From: Sitta carolinensis
Taxonomy: Eukaryota; Chordata; Aves; Passeriformes; Sittidae
Direction: 5' to 3'
DNA: 64,000 nt
NCBI GenBank assembly: GCA_032173965.1
Contig: CM063283.1
Location: 37,694,243 to 37,758,242, forward strand
Positions 27,791-41,339 of this stretch are shown one piece after another; position 1 is the first letter of the stretch, and each line of letters begins with the position of its first letter. The translations under genes were made by a program, and so were the position numbers. The notes under the pieces are model-generated. The model was not told where the DNA came from and did no database searches. It saw only the letters and a list, made by a program, of their open reading frames with translations.

Positions 27791-28344
27791 AACAAAGATC
27801 TACTGAGTTAAACTTTCACAGCAGATGTGGTATTCTACCTTTTCTACATAGTGAGAGAACCATAAGGGTCACTATTTATCTAAAGTGTTGTTATTCACTA
27901 TGTAAATCTAACTCAAAATTTTGTGACTATAGATTAAGAGTTAGATATTCAGAACTAAATAGTGTGTCCATTGCTGAGACAAAGACAATTTAATATGTCT
28001 CGTATGAGCATTCCCATTTATAGCGGTACTCTGCCTTGAAATTTAAATCATTGTCAATACAACCATCAAGTGAGTGACAGAAATTCTAGGTCAGAGCAGT
28101 CCAGAGAAAACAAAAGTTTCTCGTACACAAGAAAAATGAGATATCAAGAAAAATACAGAAGCTTTTCTTTACTTGGGTAGCCTGGAAATCAAAGCATTTC
28201 TCTCTGTAACAGAAAAAAATGTAGAAAAGATTAGAAGAAAGAGTAACCACACTGTTAGAAATGCAAGTTGTAGACATAACTAACTTTCTTTTCAATTACC
28301 ACTACAAGATATTATGCTAAAATAATTATCATAAAAATTTTAGA
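27791..28344. other. AT-rich noncoding stretch
   Basis: Nothing recognised between two CR1 fragments of opposite orientation. Confidence 0.6.
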
Positions 28345-28725
28345 ATTGCTTGGGTTGGATGGACCTTAAAGATCATTTAGGTCCAACCCTCACCATGGGC
28401 AGTGATAGCTTCGAGTAGACCAAGTTACCCATCCAACATGACACTTAACACCTCCAGGAATGAGGCATCCACAACTTCTCTGGGCAACCTGTTTCAGCAT
28501 CTCTCAACACTCACTGTAAAAACATTCTTCCTAATATCTAATCTAAACCTACGGTTTTCCCGTTTAAAGCCATTCTTCCTTGTTCTGTCACTACATGCCC
28601 TCATTGAAAGTCCCTCTCTGGCTGTCTTGTAGGCTCCTTTAGATATGGGAAGGTGTTCTAAGCTGTCCCCAGATCCTTCTCCTCTCCAGGCTGAACACTA
28701 TTTAAATATTTCTGCCCTGTATATG
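28345..28725 (-). mobile_element. CR1 LINE 3' end (truncated)
   Basis: Reverse complement of a CR1 3' end: 'gggttggatggaccttaaag' at 28350-28369, then 'catttaggtccaaccctcac', 'aacctgtttcagcatctctc', 'attcttcctaatatctaatc' and 'cttctcctctccaggctgaa' near 28677. Better preserved than the copy at 1-320. The 76-codon plus-strand frame in it is an antisense artefact. Confidence 0.9.
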
Positions 28726-30429
28726 CGTTTCACTGCTAAATATCACAATTTTTTTTGCCTTCTCAATGTATTGCACTACAGAAATCTGAAGAAATAGAAA
28801 AGAATATGACTTTCTTAATAACCTTTAAATGACATAAATTGTCTGTATTCTGTCTTTGCTGCAGAAAGTCACAAGAAACTGTGATTAAGATCCTCTTTGC
28901 TCCATTACAAAAGATCTTCATTTGACAAGGATGAGTCCTCTCACCTGAGAGGATTTAAGTGGCTTTGGAAGATCATAAACACATTTGCTGTTGAATTAAG
29001 AAGCTTTGTATGCTGAATACCTCAGACTAGAATCTCTCTCACTGTTAGTGCATTCAACTTGCTGAGGGGCTTCATCATTTCCACTAATGAAAAGTAGATT
29101 CTTTACACATTTGTTCCGTCATAAATTTTGTGGTCTGATCCACATGCTAACTGGAGTACAAGGACATTTGGTTGGATACACTACTGAAACATTCTTTGTA
29201 ATGCATGTTACTTTTCATTAGGTAGGAGAGGATATTTCTGTTTCTTCTAACAGAGTGACAAAATAAAACACATTTGGGGGTTGAATTACATGGTCACAGT
29301 CATCACAAAAGTAATTGCCATCAAGTAGCTGTGCCACTGAGGGTCTACAGTGAAGAACAATGCACTTCGAGACTATACTTTTGTCTCTTAAGTTGGGCTT
29401 CTTCCATAAGCCAGCAGAAGATCTTTAAACAAGTTATCAAGGTCAGGGTTGTTTTGAATAATGTTCCAATGTTTCCCTGATAATTGCTTGGATTCTACCT
29501 ATCTTTTCTTTAACCTAGTGACATGGCTAATAGAAAGTTATTTGTGTTTTGAAGCAGAGTTGTTTCGGTAAGAGCTCCACTCATGCTTTTCTAACTCCCG
29601 GTTTATTCTAGGCATGAGGGAATTGTGCTTAAGGCAAGCACCTATAAAATAAATAAAACTTCTTTCTCAGCCCATCAGACCTTTTCAATAAAGGCCTTTA
29701 TGTTAGAGAATCTCTTGAATATAAAATGTTATTTAATAAGTAAGTTCCAGCTTTTATTAAAGCTAGCAATTTTTGTATGTTTTTTTTTTTCTTGTGAATA
29801 GGTACATTTTCTATGATAGGCAATATTTCATCTTGAAACTTGTTAGTAAAACTATGTATCAAAATAATGTCCCTTTTTCCCATTAAGTTCAATATGGAGA
29901 TGAAATATTTTACGAATTTTCTCTGCACCTGTCAAAATAAACAAGACATAATTTCCAGGATAATTTGTAATGAATTTTAAGCTTTGTTTTTTTTCTTGGC
30001 AAGTTACATTTTCATCTTTACAATATGGATATAAAGAAGATTCATGTATGTTTTTCTCTGGATATATAACATATCACTTTGACTTGAATAAATGAGTAAG
30101 CTTACAGTAAAGTATATAACATCTACTAAGTAATGCAGAAATTATTACATGTGCACATTTTTGAAATGAAATAACTTGTATATTAATTATACTCCCCCAC
30201 TTATTTAAATGCTATTTTCAATATATTTGGTTTTGTAAGAAAAAATCTATGTAAAGCCTATATTTTGATTTATATTCACAAAAACCAAAAAAGAATTATG
30301 TTTCCCTTCACCTCTGACAGAAACAACATTTTTATTCCTTATTTCAGTGCCAGAATTCTAGCTCCTTATTTGAAAAAACCCCAGAAGTTTTTATGTGGAA
30401 TGAAGAACATATTCTATATCTCTTGAAAT
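28726..30429. other. AT-rich noncoding stretch
   Basis: Nothing recognised on either strand. Confidence 0.6.
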
Positions 30430-30499
30430 TAACACTGCCATTGAACTAGATGATCTGGAAAGTCTCTTCCAATCTGGATGGTTCTGTGATTCTGTGATT
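30430..30499 (+). mobile_element. CR1 LINE 3' terminus
   Basis: Short plus-strand CR1 end: 'gaactagatgatctggaaag', 'ctcttccaatctggatgg', ending in 'ttctgtgattctgtgatt', which is the short direct repeat that closes CR1 elements. A severely 5'-truncated insertion of about 70 bp. An A/C-rich stretch follows (30500-30560). Confidence 0.85.
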
Positions 30500-31381
30500 A
30501 AAAAAACCCAAAACAACAAAGCACAACAAACAAGAAAAACCCACAAAGTACAAAAAGAGAACACTTATAATTGAAGTGAGTATCAGTACTGACTAAAATC
30601 CTTGTGAAAAACATGCAAAAGATCATTAAAAGTGCTTGTAAAGCATCTGAAAAAGTAGTTTTGGAATAATTGTTTAAACCATAGTAATGCTAGCCAGAAA
30701 TTGATGACAATTTAAATTCACCCTTTAAATATGAAACTGGGAGAGAATATCCCATTTGAAATACAGAGCCCAAATTAATCATATGTGTAATTTGAATGAA
30801 GTCAGTTGGAATTATCCAAGGAATGAATATAGCCCAATTTGTTAAAGATATGGTACTGTAAATACTGCACTGTGTCAGATGTACATCTGTTCAACAACTG
30901 CCTCAGCTAAATAAATAAGAGACTCTTTCCCTTAGCTAAAAGCAACCTAAACACTTAAGTCAGACTGTCATGGTCTGCTACCATGCAGGAGTGGCCTTCA
31001 AACAAAGCATCTCTATTTTTCACTTGGAATCAAGCAGGCATCTAAAAATGATATAAAGAAAGAAAAGAAACAAAAATAAAAGAGAAGAAATTACCAAAGA
31101 TCAGAAAGGAATAAAGGAAGGAGGGCAGCATGAAGGGTTATTCAGAATACAGCATTCAGTCTCTAGCAGTCTGATCTTCAAAGGATTTCAACCAAGTCAT
31201 TAAAATAGGAGGTTAGTTTTTAATGAGAAGGTATACAAGATGCCTAGTATAATTAGACAGTGGGCTCTGAGGATTTACAGAACCTACGAATTATTGAAAG
31301 AGAAGAAATAGCTGAACAAATTGAGTTTATCAAGTACTATCCCTAATATTTTGAAACCCGCACATCTGCAAATTGTTTTAA
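30500..31381. other. Noncoding stretch between CR1 end and LTR
   Basis: A/C-rich at the left, then a purine-rich patch at 31055-31125; otherwise nothing recognised. Confidence 0.6.
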
Positions 31382-31975
31382 TGTTTTTGTTGCTCAATCC
31401 CGGCAGGAAACCAAGCCCTGCACAGCCACTTGCTATCTTACCAATAGGATGGGGGAGAGAGCAGTAAGAATAAGACTCAGAAAACTCATGGGTTGAGATA
31501 AAGATGGTTTAAAAGGTAAAGCAAAAGATGTGTGCACACAAGCAAAGCAAGAGAAGGAATTCATTCACCACTTCTCACGCTTCTCATGGGCAGGCAGGTG
31601 TTCAGCCAGGAGAGCAGGGCTCCATCACATGTGATTGTGACTTTAGAAGACACCACCACTTTGAACAACCTCCTCCCTCTTCCTCCTCCTTCCCCCAGCT
31701 TTATATGCTGAGTATTACACCATAAAGTCTGGAATATCCCTTAGGTCAGCTGGGATCTGCTGTCCTGGCTATATCCCCTCCCAGGTTCTTGTGCGCTCCC
31801 AGTCTTCTGCTAGTCCTGTGGGGTGAGAGGCAGAAAAAAACTTGACTCTGTTTAAGCCCTGCTCAGCAATAGCTAAAAGATCCCTGAGTTAGCCACACTC
31901 TTTTCAGCACAAATTCAAAACATAGCCCTATACAACTTACTGAAAAATAACTGTACTCCAGTCAAAACCAGCGCA
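31382..31975 (-). mobile_element. Endogenous-retrovirus solo LTR, passerine type
   Basis: About 594 bp. Read on the minus strand it begins TG near 31975 with a 'gctggttttgac' block. A TATA box (TATAAA, plus-strand tttata at 31700-31705) follows, with a G-rich, A/G-rich stretch downstream of it (31660-31695). Then come 'gctctcctggctgaacacc' and a 'cacttt' box region, a 'tctttatctcaaccc' block and 'gggcttggtttcctgcc', ending in CA at 31382-31383. This block order matches a well-known songbird LTR that I remember but have not aligned. I see no internal retroviral genes on either side and no convincing target-site duplication, so it is an old solo LTR. The 65-codon plus-strand frame inside it is an artefact. 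Confidence 0.75.
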
Positions 31976-32352
31976 AATATGTATTCTTTGAACCTTGTGA
32001 AGCACTGTAAAACAAGTTCCTTCCTCACTAATTTCAATGGAAAATCCTACCATGGGTTGCACCGGATCCTCTAATCTTCTCTCCCCACCATTGTCACACA
32101 GTGAAAACTATTCCTTTTTTTCCCATATAATCCATCATGTGTACTTTACTTATGTACAAAAGAGTTTAGTAGGGTCAGTAAGTGAGAGCAAGGCCATGCT
32201 TTCATGAAGGACTATTTTTTTCCCTTTGTTTACTGCTATGCAGTTAAAAGGCTCAAGTTTTACAGAGATGCATCATTTACTTGAAATACTGATGAATTCT
32301 CCTTGTGATCAACTCTAAATTCTAGATAGTAACAAACATTTAAGGTAGAGTG

Positions 32353-32373
32353 AAAAAAAAAAAAAAAAAAAAA
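32353..32373. repeat. Poly-A (21 bp)
   Basis: Uninterrupted run of 21 A. Confidence 0.9.
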
Positions 32374-35300
32374 GGTAAGGGTTGTTATAGATAAAGAGAA
32401 ACTTTAAATTTTATTTTGCTTACACATATATGAAGTCTACAGAAGCATTGTTTAGAATTATGTTTCTCTCTAGCTTAATCTAGTAAGTCTAGTAGAGATG
32501 TTTGGGGGTTTTTCCATCCCATGGACCCTTTCCCTTTAGTTTGCTTTTCTTTTCCATGCCTGGATGTGGTGGCCTCCTTCTTGAGCTCCCTGACTCTTTT
32601 TTTCTATATGAGAAGGCTTTTTGCATGTAAGCATTTACCAACCTTTTTTTATTTTTAGGAAATAAAAGAGCTGAATGCACATTTTAATACATTTTTAATG
32701 GCTGTTGCTGACAGACAAGAGACTTTGTTGGTATTGTCTTACATTACTATTATGTTAAAAGACTTTTATTTTTATCAATATCTATTGTGCCGTCTGGTTA
32801 AAATGACAAAGACTCCCACGCTGAGCAAATTGAACAAGCTTTTCACTTCATTGAAGAAAAGGACCAGTTCTGGCTGCAATGGCTTTATTTTTGGAGAGGG
32901 GGAGTCATTGTTCACATTCTATTGCCTCTATAGTTCTTGTTAAATAATGTTCATGTATTATTAAGAGCATATTCATCTTTAGTATACAAATAACTTGCTT
33001 TAAAACACTGTTCCATCTTATTTCCTCATGAGACTTGGTCTTCTGCTGCCACCTATAGCCAATATAAGGTATTGTTGCAGGGAGTGTCTTACATAATGCA
33101 AATCACAGGGGCATGTTACACAGTTTCAGAGACATTCCTCCAGTTTTATGCGTCAGCATAATTTCGTTTATAAAATACCTTGGAGAAAATAATGAGATAC
33201 TGTAAGAGAAATCACAGAACTGGAAAAAAACATTCTTATTGACTTATAGTCAAAAACTTTTTTTGCTGTAGGATGAACATATGCTAGTCTATTTATTGTC
33301 TCTCCAAAAGTGAAAATAGTTCCATCTTTTAACTACTTACATCAGTCCTGTACTGTGTTACATCATTGTTTGTTGGGCCTCTTGTGTTCAAGACAGCACT
33401 TTGTGATAAGGTTTCCTTGCATCTCACTCTAAGTTGGTGAAATACCCTTCTGTACATCTTTCATACTCATCATTCAGACTGGTGGTTCTCTTCTCTTGTT
33501 TGTAACACACAGTACATATTAAATTCTACCAGGCTCCAGGCCTCCTGGAGCTGTAAATCTCACAACAGACACTGCACAGATATGTGTCAGAAGGAATACC
33601 AACATTTGCCTCATTCTGATGAACCTCTGTGGGCACTGTGAAAGAAACCTCTGCTAAGAAATTGTACAGCACAATGAAGTGTTTTGAAAGGTGCAAAAAT
33701 GAGAAGACCTTAGTATATTGCCTTTTACTTAAACATGGTGAGCTACCATCTACAGAGACTTGAGATCAAAATTACTCTTCTTCACCTGTTCCCTCTCTGG
33801 GGTCTTGTCTCAGCAGCAGAAACAAGTTCCTGATACATATACAGACCATAGTATATTGTAGCAATACAGCTGCAATGCAACCTGGAGCCAACTCTTTCCT
33901 ATGCAGAAGGAAAACAGCAGCTTAGAATGTGAACACTGCAAGGCAAAAGGTATCTTTGTGTGTGTGTTTTGAGGAAAGGGGAGGATAACTATCAGAATCT
34001 GAATTGTTAAAGCCTACTAAATGCTAGTTAAGACTGGTAAAGGCTAGCTGTAATTTTCTTATTTGGTCTATGCAAAAGTGTTGCTTCCTCAATCTTCCAG
34101 GTATTAAAGAGGCGTAAGACAGAACCACTAGCTGAGACAGTAAGAAGACATTATGTTTCTGCATTTAAACTACTTAGGTTAGGAAAACTAAAGATGGAAG
34201 TTCGGGAAAAGTAAAGGAGGAAAAAAAAAAAAAAAAGCAAATAAGTGGCTTCGGGAAACAGGAAGCTGGGAAAAAATAAGGTGAAAACCAATGCTGGAGG
34301 AAAGGTCTGAGAAGCAAGTGAAGATCCCAGATACATGGAGGAAGTGACATGAGAATGGTCAGAGGCCTTGTCTAATGTCCCCCAAGGGGCTAACTGTCAG
34401 CAGCAGCATGGTGAGAAGAGGCACAACTTGCACAACTTCATGTCTGATTTTGCCAGACCAGCAGGAACCCCAGTGTGGCATAGGGAAGCTGAACCTAGAG
34501 ATCGTAATACAGGGGAAAGTGAGCAGGTGTGTGTCATAAATGGGCGGAGAGTAAACTCTAATTTTGGTTCACTACTTTTGATGGTTCTTAAATAAACTCA
34601 GTAGATCACAGCTTTAGCTTGTTCTGCTCTCTTTTTTTTCTTTGAAACAAAATTTATTCACAAACCAATAAATAAATCCCTTAAGTATAAGCGTAATGCT
34701 AAAATTGAGCACTGCAAATTAAATTGGTCTAGTCACTGTGATGTTGGCTCAGGGAGCTTCTGAGGAATTTAGACCCGAAAAATCTTAGGCTTAGATGTCT
34801 GTGCTTGATGGGTACAGAGAAAATAAAAGCCATTCCGAAATTACAAATATTTTTAAAAAATAGAGGAGCTTTTTCCCTGATGAAAAAATAATTTGTGGTG
34901 ACATTTTTTCCTATTAGACTGACATTGTTTTATTCATCAAATAGACATAAATTTTAAAAATAATAAAAAATAAAAACCAAACCCCTTATTCTCATCATAA
35001 TTTTCTTCCTTGCTCACCTCCTCACTTTTAAAAATTCCAAGGCCTGAAAGACCCATGAAATTTCTGATTGACCTTCTGCTTAGCACAGTTTTTAACCCTG
35101 TTCAGTGCCTGCTCACAATAACACATTTGCATAACTATGTTTATCAGCTACAATGACCTTCCTCTTGCCTTCTACCAGTCATTGTAATTTAACACAAGAG
35201 GTATTTCATATACTACAGATTTTAATATGCCTTTTGCTGAAGAAGGTCTCATTTGTAAACACAGCTGGAATGTAAGTTTCATGGTTAAATTTACTCATAG

Positions 35301-36525
35301 ATGGGCATCTATCACAACTTCAATATAACCATTTGGTGATTTTTATTTCAAATAATATTTTTACCTTCAAAGAAACAAGTTTTATTTCTTTTGGCTTTAT
35401 TTTGGTAGTAAACTATAAGAAAAAATAGTTCAAAAGCACCATCAGTAGCTTTGACATAGAAGACCCTTACAGGTATAGTACTGTTTTTTTTCTGCTTTAT
35501 CTTACACTCAAACCAGGAGATAGTATGCCAACTCAGACTAGAAACAAATTACATCAAAGAGTTAATAGGACAAGTATTTTCCAGATTATTTCTACATATT
35601 AAAATGTAAACTGTGAAATAAAACATTGCCACATTTTTCATAAATCTATCCTTCTGGTTCTTTTTTTCACCCCCAAAAATTGCACCAGTTGTTATTTATT
35701 CTCTCTAATATTTATTAAGTGCTGTTAGAAATTACTAGGGCTAATTGCTGTATACTTTCATAAACACATACTCTACATATTTTGATGTTGTCATTTTGAA
35801 GTAAATTGAACTGCTAAATGAGAGTGAGTAATGTTTATGAGACTGAACTTTTCATTTTGATTGAAAAAGCAAACCCAAAGTTCTTTCCACAGAAATAATT
35901 ATTTTACAAATATGCAATAATTAATGTCCAGAGTCTGGTTCTCTTTTCAGATTATTAATATGAATTTTTACAGACTCTTCAAAAAGTACTGTGAAGTTTA
36001 AGTCCAATGTAATAAATATTATTTGTTCCTGTGTGAATAGTGCTAATATATATTAAAGATTTTATTCCTTATCAGCCAAAATGCTCATTCCTTACTCACC
36101 CCCAATTGTCTTCTTTGTCTAAGAACTTGTATCTTTATTCATCTAAATGAAGGAGTTAACAGTATTTCATTGGCATAGATTGCTACCATGAAAAAGTCTG
36201 AGATATCAATCCTGGACTAAGGGCTGAAGGATTTGGCCCAATCTCTGTAAAAAATGAGAATATAATTATTTTCCAAGAAAGAAGAACTATCATCATCTAT
36301 TGTCTGTTGATGAACTCTGTGATGACTGCATTACATGGCACTCCAGATAGCAGTAAATGACTATTGTACTCGAGAACTCAGATTTATTTTCACATGCAAG
36401 ACATTATTTTCATTCTTGGTCTTCAAGGACTCTGTTCAAAATCTAAAACGTTTGATCAAACAACGTAACATCTGTTAAAATCTTAATCACTTGCACCAAA
36501 ATTCATATGAAAAAATATACTGTAC

Positions 36526-36560
36526 TTTATTTATTTATTTATTTATTTTACTTATTTATT
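36526..36560. repeat. (TTTA)n microsatellite
   Basis: About eight TTTA units with one irregular step near the right end. Confidence 0.85.
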
Positions 36561-38549
36561 ATCCCCCTAAAATAAGTGTCTCAACAATTTGGAAGATATA
36601 TAGCTGGTTTATATGGTGGAAAAAAGTGTCCCACTATATTTCTGTTTTTAGTTAACATCAGAAGAGCAGCAGCGTTAATTTAGAAAAATAAATAGGCTTT
36701 AACTGTTTTTATGGACCATGAAAAGACAAAGTAATAAAGCAAGCATGTGGGCTTTATTTATCTATCATGAATAGTGTTATTAGCATGAAATATATTATAC
36801 AGACTTTAGTTGATTTGCAGTGTGATTTGTAAGAAATTAAACCACAGCTTGTTAGTGTGCAGGTGAAGAGGAATCTTAAATTCTACTAGACCTTGCTGTT
36901 GAATCTTAACTGTAGTAAAAGACGCAGGAAACCAAGAAGAGATTAAAAAAAAGAATCAAAGAATGTCAAAGATATCTACTGCTGCATGGCAATTGTCATT
37001 TTGGCATCCAGTAACCCTTGTCTTTTAAAAACCACAGTAAAGGCATGAAAATACAAATATTAGCTTAATAGTAACAGCCTATTCTCTTTTGAAGTTCTGA
37101 GTCTCCTTTTCATTGTCTTTTATGTCTTTGTTCACTGGATCACTCTGTGCATATATTTTTTTAACCCTGGGACATGCTAATAAATGGCAAGGTATAAAGG
37201 CAAAACCTGTACTTTTTTTTTTTACACTCTTTTCTGTTTTTCATATATTTTTTCTTCTCACTTTCTCTAAGGGTTGCAAAAGTGCTTTAAGTTTCTGTAT
37301 ATTTATGGAGAAACAGCATAGCTTCCATAGTGTAAAAACACACTAATTTTCAGACTGAATTCTCCCAGTACATCAGGAAATTCTTGAATCGTGAGAGAGA
37401 CATGAGGTGAAATTTAGTCTTACAGAAAATCTTGAGGGTTTGCACAGTCCCTTGACTTGACTAACAGAGCAATTTGTTTCTTTGAGAAACACCCAGTGCT
37501 ATCTAGGGTTGAAAACTTCTATTGCATAAACATTAGAGGGGACTTGTATGTACTTCAAAGTTAGTTCAAATTAAAGTAAAACGTTTAAAAATATTTAGTA
37601 GTCCAGTAAATCAGTATAGAAGTCATATTGTCTCTCTGGGATTTTTTTTTTTTTTCCTTAGAGGGAAAAGTAAATTATTTATTGAAATGACTTTATGAAA
37701 GAATGCTGTCATTTTACCTGTAGCTAATAAGTATTTTGCACCTCCCGAAGAAGAATCAAAAGCCTTGTTTAACAAAGATACTGAAGTCCATTGAAGCATT
37801 ATCAAAAAATGAGAGAAAAACAAGAAAGTGTGGGTTTGTCTCCTGAACCTCAGTGCTTTATGCATGCAAACACGTACACGAAATACAAAACACTGTTTAG
37901 GGCCTTTTGTCCTACTTGAGTATTACACAAGCATAATTAGGTCACTCAGTTTAGAGCAGATCTAATCATGGTACAATGAGGTTGTACATGACCCTATGAA
38001 GTCATAATCTTATTTTCTACTTATTCTATACTCGAATTTCAATTTTCAAAGTTGATGTAAATAATATTTAAAACACTTCAGAAAAGCTTGAGTACATCAA
38101 AATCTCAAAAATAAAACATGATACAATTAAGTGGTACATGTGTCATATTAAAACAATTGGAAATGCATCCCAAGAGGACAAAAAGAAAATCACAAAAGAT
38201 TAGGGACATATTTCAAAATACATCACCGAAGCAATCAACAATCATTAAAATGAACAACATATCACCATAGGGAGTCCTAAATTAAAAATCCTTCATACTT
38301 CAGAAGTCAGTATAGTTAGTGTTGGCAATGGTACCCTTGGGATTATTTTAATATACTATAGGATCTAGCTGTTTGGTTGATATGCATAGTTACCCCTTTG
38401 ATCAGTTATCATTTGTAATTTCCGTTTGATTTTTTTTATTATTATTTTGCAGATAATGGTTCCAATGAGTTATCATCAGCCCTCTGTTTTAATGGAAGAG
38501 TTATTATTAATTATAAATAGCTTTACCTCTCAGAAAGAGAGGGGATTAC

Positions 38550-38591
38550 TTTTTTTTTTTTTTTTTTTTTTTTTGGGGGGGGGTCGGGGGG
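38550..38591. repeat. T25-G9 homopolymer junction
   Basis: 25 T (38550-38574) run directly into nine G (38575-38583), then TC and six more G. Abrupt T/G homopolymer pairing is rare and is also a place where assemblies often err. Confidence 0.9.
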
Positions 38592-40104
38592 AGAAGAGAC
38601 ATTTTGCCATATTTCATGTTGTCCAACTTCTGTTTAATGGTGAGGACATTTACCTAAAGATACTTGCTGGTGGCTACATTTCAACTAGCCATACTGTAGA
38701 AGAAAACAAATTTGATCCAGAATTTTATTCTAGTACCTTTGAGTATCAATGTATAGAAATGTCAGTCATTCAGTCCTGGCTTTACATATTTTTAAAAAAA
38801 ATGGTTAGTGGATTGAGGATTTAATCTGTGTCTCTTTTGTAGACACAGTTTTTATGACTTCCTATTGTTTCATTTGAGCAGAATTGAGGCATAAAGGGGG
38901 AATCATATTCCAATTTAGTCACACCTGATATAACCTGCATGAAAAAAAGGCCGAAATTACGTAGCTATTCAGAAGAAAAAATACCTACAGAATGGATAAT
39001 AATGCATTAAAAAAATATATGCAGATACAGACTTTATTATAAAGAGACAGTAGCAGGAGAAAGAGACTTTTATAAAAATGTTGTAAGTGAAACGTGAGAA
39101 ATATTTTCAAATATTGTTTCATTGCAGTTATATATAGCGATGAAGGAGCTTTTTGAAAGGATTAAATTACATTAAAAATTATGTGATTTAAGAGAAAGAG
39201 TTGATATTTATTTTAACAGCTAAGGTTTAGACAATCCAACCTATAGTTATTCAAGTCATCAGTGATATGTTGGTGTTGGGCCAGAAGGTTCTAGCACTCT
39301 ATTTGCTGTTATAGTGCCATTAAATTTTACAGAAGAAATGCTGGAGCTGGAAGTAATTTCTGCTTGTGTTTCTGTTTTGATGTTATGAAGTGCATTCCAT
39401 GAAGAACAAGACTGATTGTACTAAAATAAACATAGTGCCAGCCTCTTCTGCAAAGAGCAACAATGATCTCTAGTGGCAGCAAGTTTTATTTCAATCTTAG
39501 TGAAAACAGAAAGACAGTATTCTGCATCCACATTTAATTTAGGTTGAGTGTGTTGGTTGAGAAAAAGCTTTCTTTTTAAAAAACCCAAAACATTCAAGCA
39601 GCAGATGTTGATGAAACTTGATTCCATTTATTCAGTATTTCTCTCCTCTCGGTATGTATACAAGTTTTCAAATCTAGCAGCCCCTTTGAATACAACCTAG
39701 TTTGACACATGCAACTGTCTGCTATACTTTTTTTCACAAACTCTGTCAGATATATTTCATAACATTTTCAGTCTAAGCCTAAAAATCTCTAAGTTACAGT
39801 TGTTTATAACAACAGAAAACAACAGGATGTTATATTCTCTCTCCCCTATACACGGACTAGCTTTATACAGTCTTTATATGCTTGCAATTCCTTCAAAAAT
39901 ATAAACATCATTCTGTTATCTAGGAACACAGTGTTAACAGTATGCTTAGGAATTCTTGTAAAATTTTTATATTAAAGGGGATTCAGTATTATAAGATATT
40001 AGGTTTTCCAATAGTTTTGAAGGAAGAAAAAGAAAGAAAGAAAAAAAAAACCATCAAAGATCATAACTCTACTCCGTTGCTGTTCCAATTTGGTTTTAAA
40101 AATA
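38592..40104. other. AT-rich noncoding stretch
   Basis: Nothing recognised. A purine run lies at 40022-40051, just before the CR1 fragment. Confidence 0.6.
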
Positions 40105-40590
40105 TTGCCAAGGGTCCACTTCTCCAGCTTGTTCAGATCCCTGAGGGTGGCATCTTGTTTTTCAGGTGTGTCATCCACAGTTTGTTGCCATCTGCAAATT
40201 TCTAAGCTTCTGTCTGATTGCAGCAAACCAATTCCTTATCCATTTAAGAGTCCACACATTGAATCCATCAATCTCCAATAAAAGAGAAGAATGGTGTGGG
40301 GGACCATGTCAAAGGCTTTATAGCAGTCCAGATTAATGACATCTCTAATCCTTCCCTCGTCCACTGATGTAGTCACTCCTTCATAGAAGGCCATTGGGTT
40401 GGTCAGGGCACACTTGCAGGACTGGCCCCTGGAGAAGCCACGCTGGCTGACCCAAATCACCTCCCTGTTCCCCATGTGCCTTAGCAGAGCTTCTAGAAGG
40501 ATCTGTCTCATAATCTTCTGACAGAAGAGGACTTGACAGGTCAGTAGTACCCAGGTTCCTCCCTTTCACCCTTTTCAAAGATGGGTCAAG
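40105..40590 (-). mobile_element. CR1 LINE ORF2 reverse-transcriptase fragment
   Basis: The minus-strand frame 40236-40511 stays open for 91 codons and reads in order: an Ile-Leu-Leu-Glu-Ala-Leu block, Trp-Val-Ser-Gln-Arg-Gly-Phe (the usual Q-x-G-F step), Cys-Ala-Leu-Thr-Asn-Pro, Phe-Tyr-Glu-Gly-Val-Thr, Val-Asp-Glu-Gly-Arg, and Tyr-Lys-Ala-Phe-Asp-Met-Val-Pro-His. The last is the conserved 'K-A-F-D-x-V-x-H' box that carries the first catalytic Asp of the reverse transcriptase. The usual Leu-Asp-Phe-Ser before it reads Leu-Asp-Cys-Tyr. The plus-strand block at 40105-40235 corresponds to the region just downstream in the element, out of frame. Truncated and non-functional. It ends about 100 bp left of the start of the large duplication. 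Confidence 0.85.
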
Positions 40591-40734
40591 AAAAGTAAGA
40601 TATTCTCTTTTCTACCAGTACACTTATGTATTGAAGGTATTTATGCTAGATGTATGATGGAAACCTTGACTTCTGTCAGGAACAGTGCATTCAGCTTTCT
40701 TATTCTACTTTAGTTTTCCTCTTTCCATGATTTT

Positions 40735-40845
40735 TTTACTTGGCTCCACTGTTTCCCTTGTTTGTTTTTTTGGTTCAATTTTGTGTTTGTTGTTTTGGCG
40801 GGGTTTTTTTGTTGGATTGGATTGGGTTGGGGGTTTTGCATGATA
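40735..40845. repeat. T/G-rich low-complexity tract (copy 1)
   Basis: T and G runs ending in 'ttggattggattgggttggg'; repeated in copy 2 at 48802-48912. It starts about 40 bp inside the left edge of block A. Confidence 0.85.
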
Positions 40846-41339
40846 CATAGATTATTACTATGTTTCAAAGAACTTATAGTGTCAAAATGATGTTGTCGAT
40901 TAATTGTTTTTCTGTCTTTAAGAGCAAGGAACTCAGGGATCTAAAAGACAGGTGTGGTGAAACATATTCATGAAATATGTTAAATGAAATCCCACATCCT
41001 AAAATAGGTGTTAGGAATATGTACAATGATGGACAGAGCACTAATTTTCAAAATGGGTCCCAAAGCAGCTGGTATTCTGAATAATGTGCCCTAATGACAC
41101 AGTCTGCTTGGAGACACTGAGAGTCAAAAAATCTTTAGATTTTTTAGATGAGACATTTTTCCTGTTACATGATGAAATGCTGCTCTGTAGAAACCTAGAA
41201 TCTTTCTCCAAAAGCAGTGTCATGTTTTGGCTCTAAGTGGCCAGTTTTTGACACTGAGACAAGATTTAACTAATAAAAAGAGTTGATAGGCCTTTGCAAA
41301 TACACATTTAAGGACAGGGAGGACTGGGAGTAGCTCTCT

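Larger units (their letters stand above)
31976..38549. other. AT-rich noncoding stretch
   Basis: No gene or identified transposon. Contains poly-A at 32353-32373 (21 bp) and 34221-34236 (16 bp), and a (TTTA)n tract at 36526-36560. The segment 34330-34620 is less AT-rich but I cannot assign it. Confidence 0.5.
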
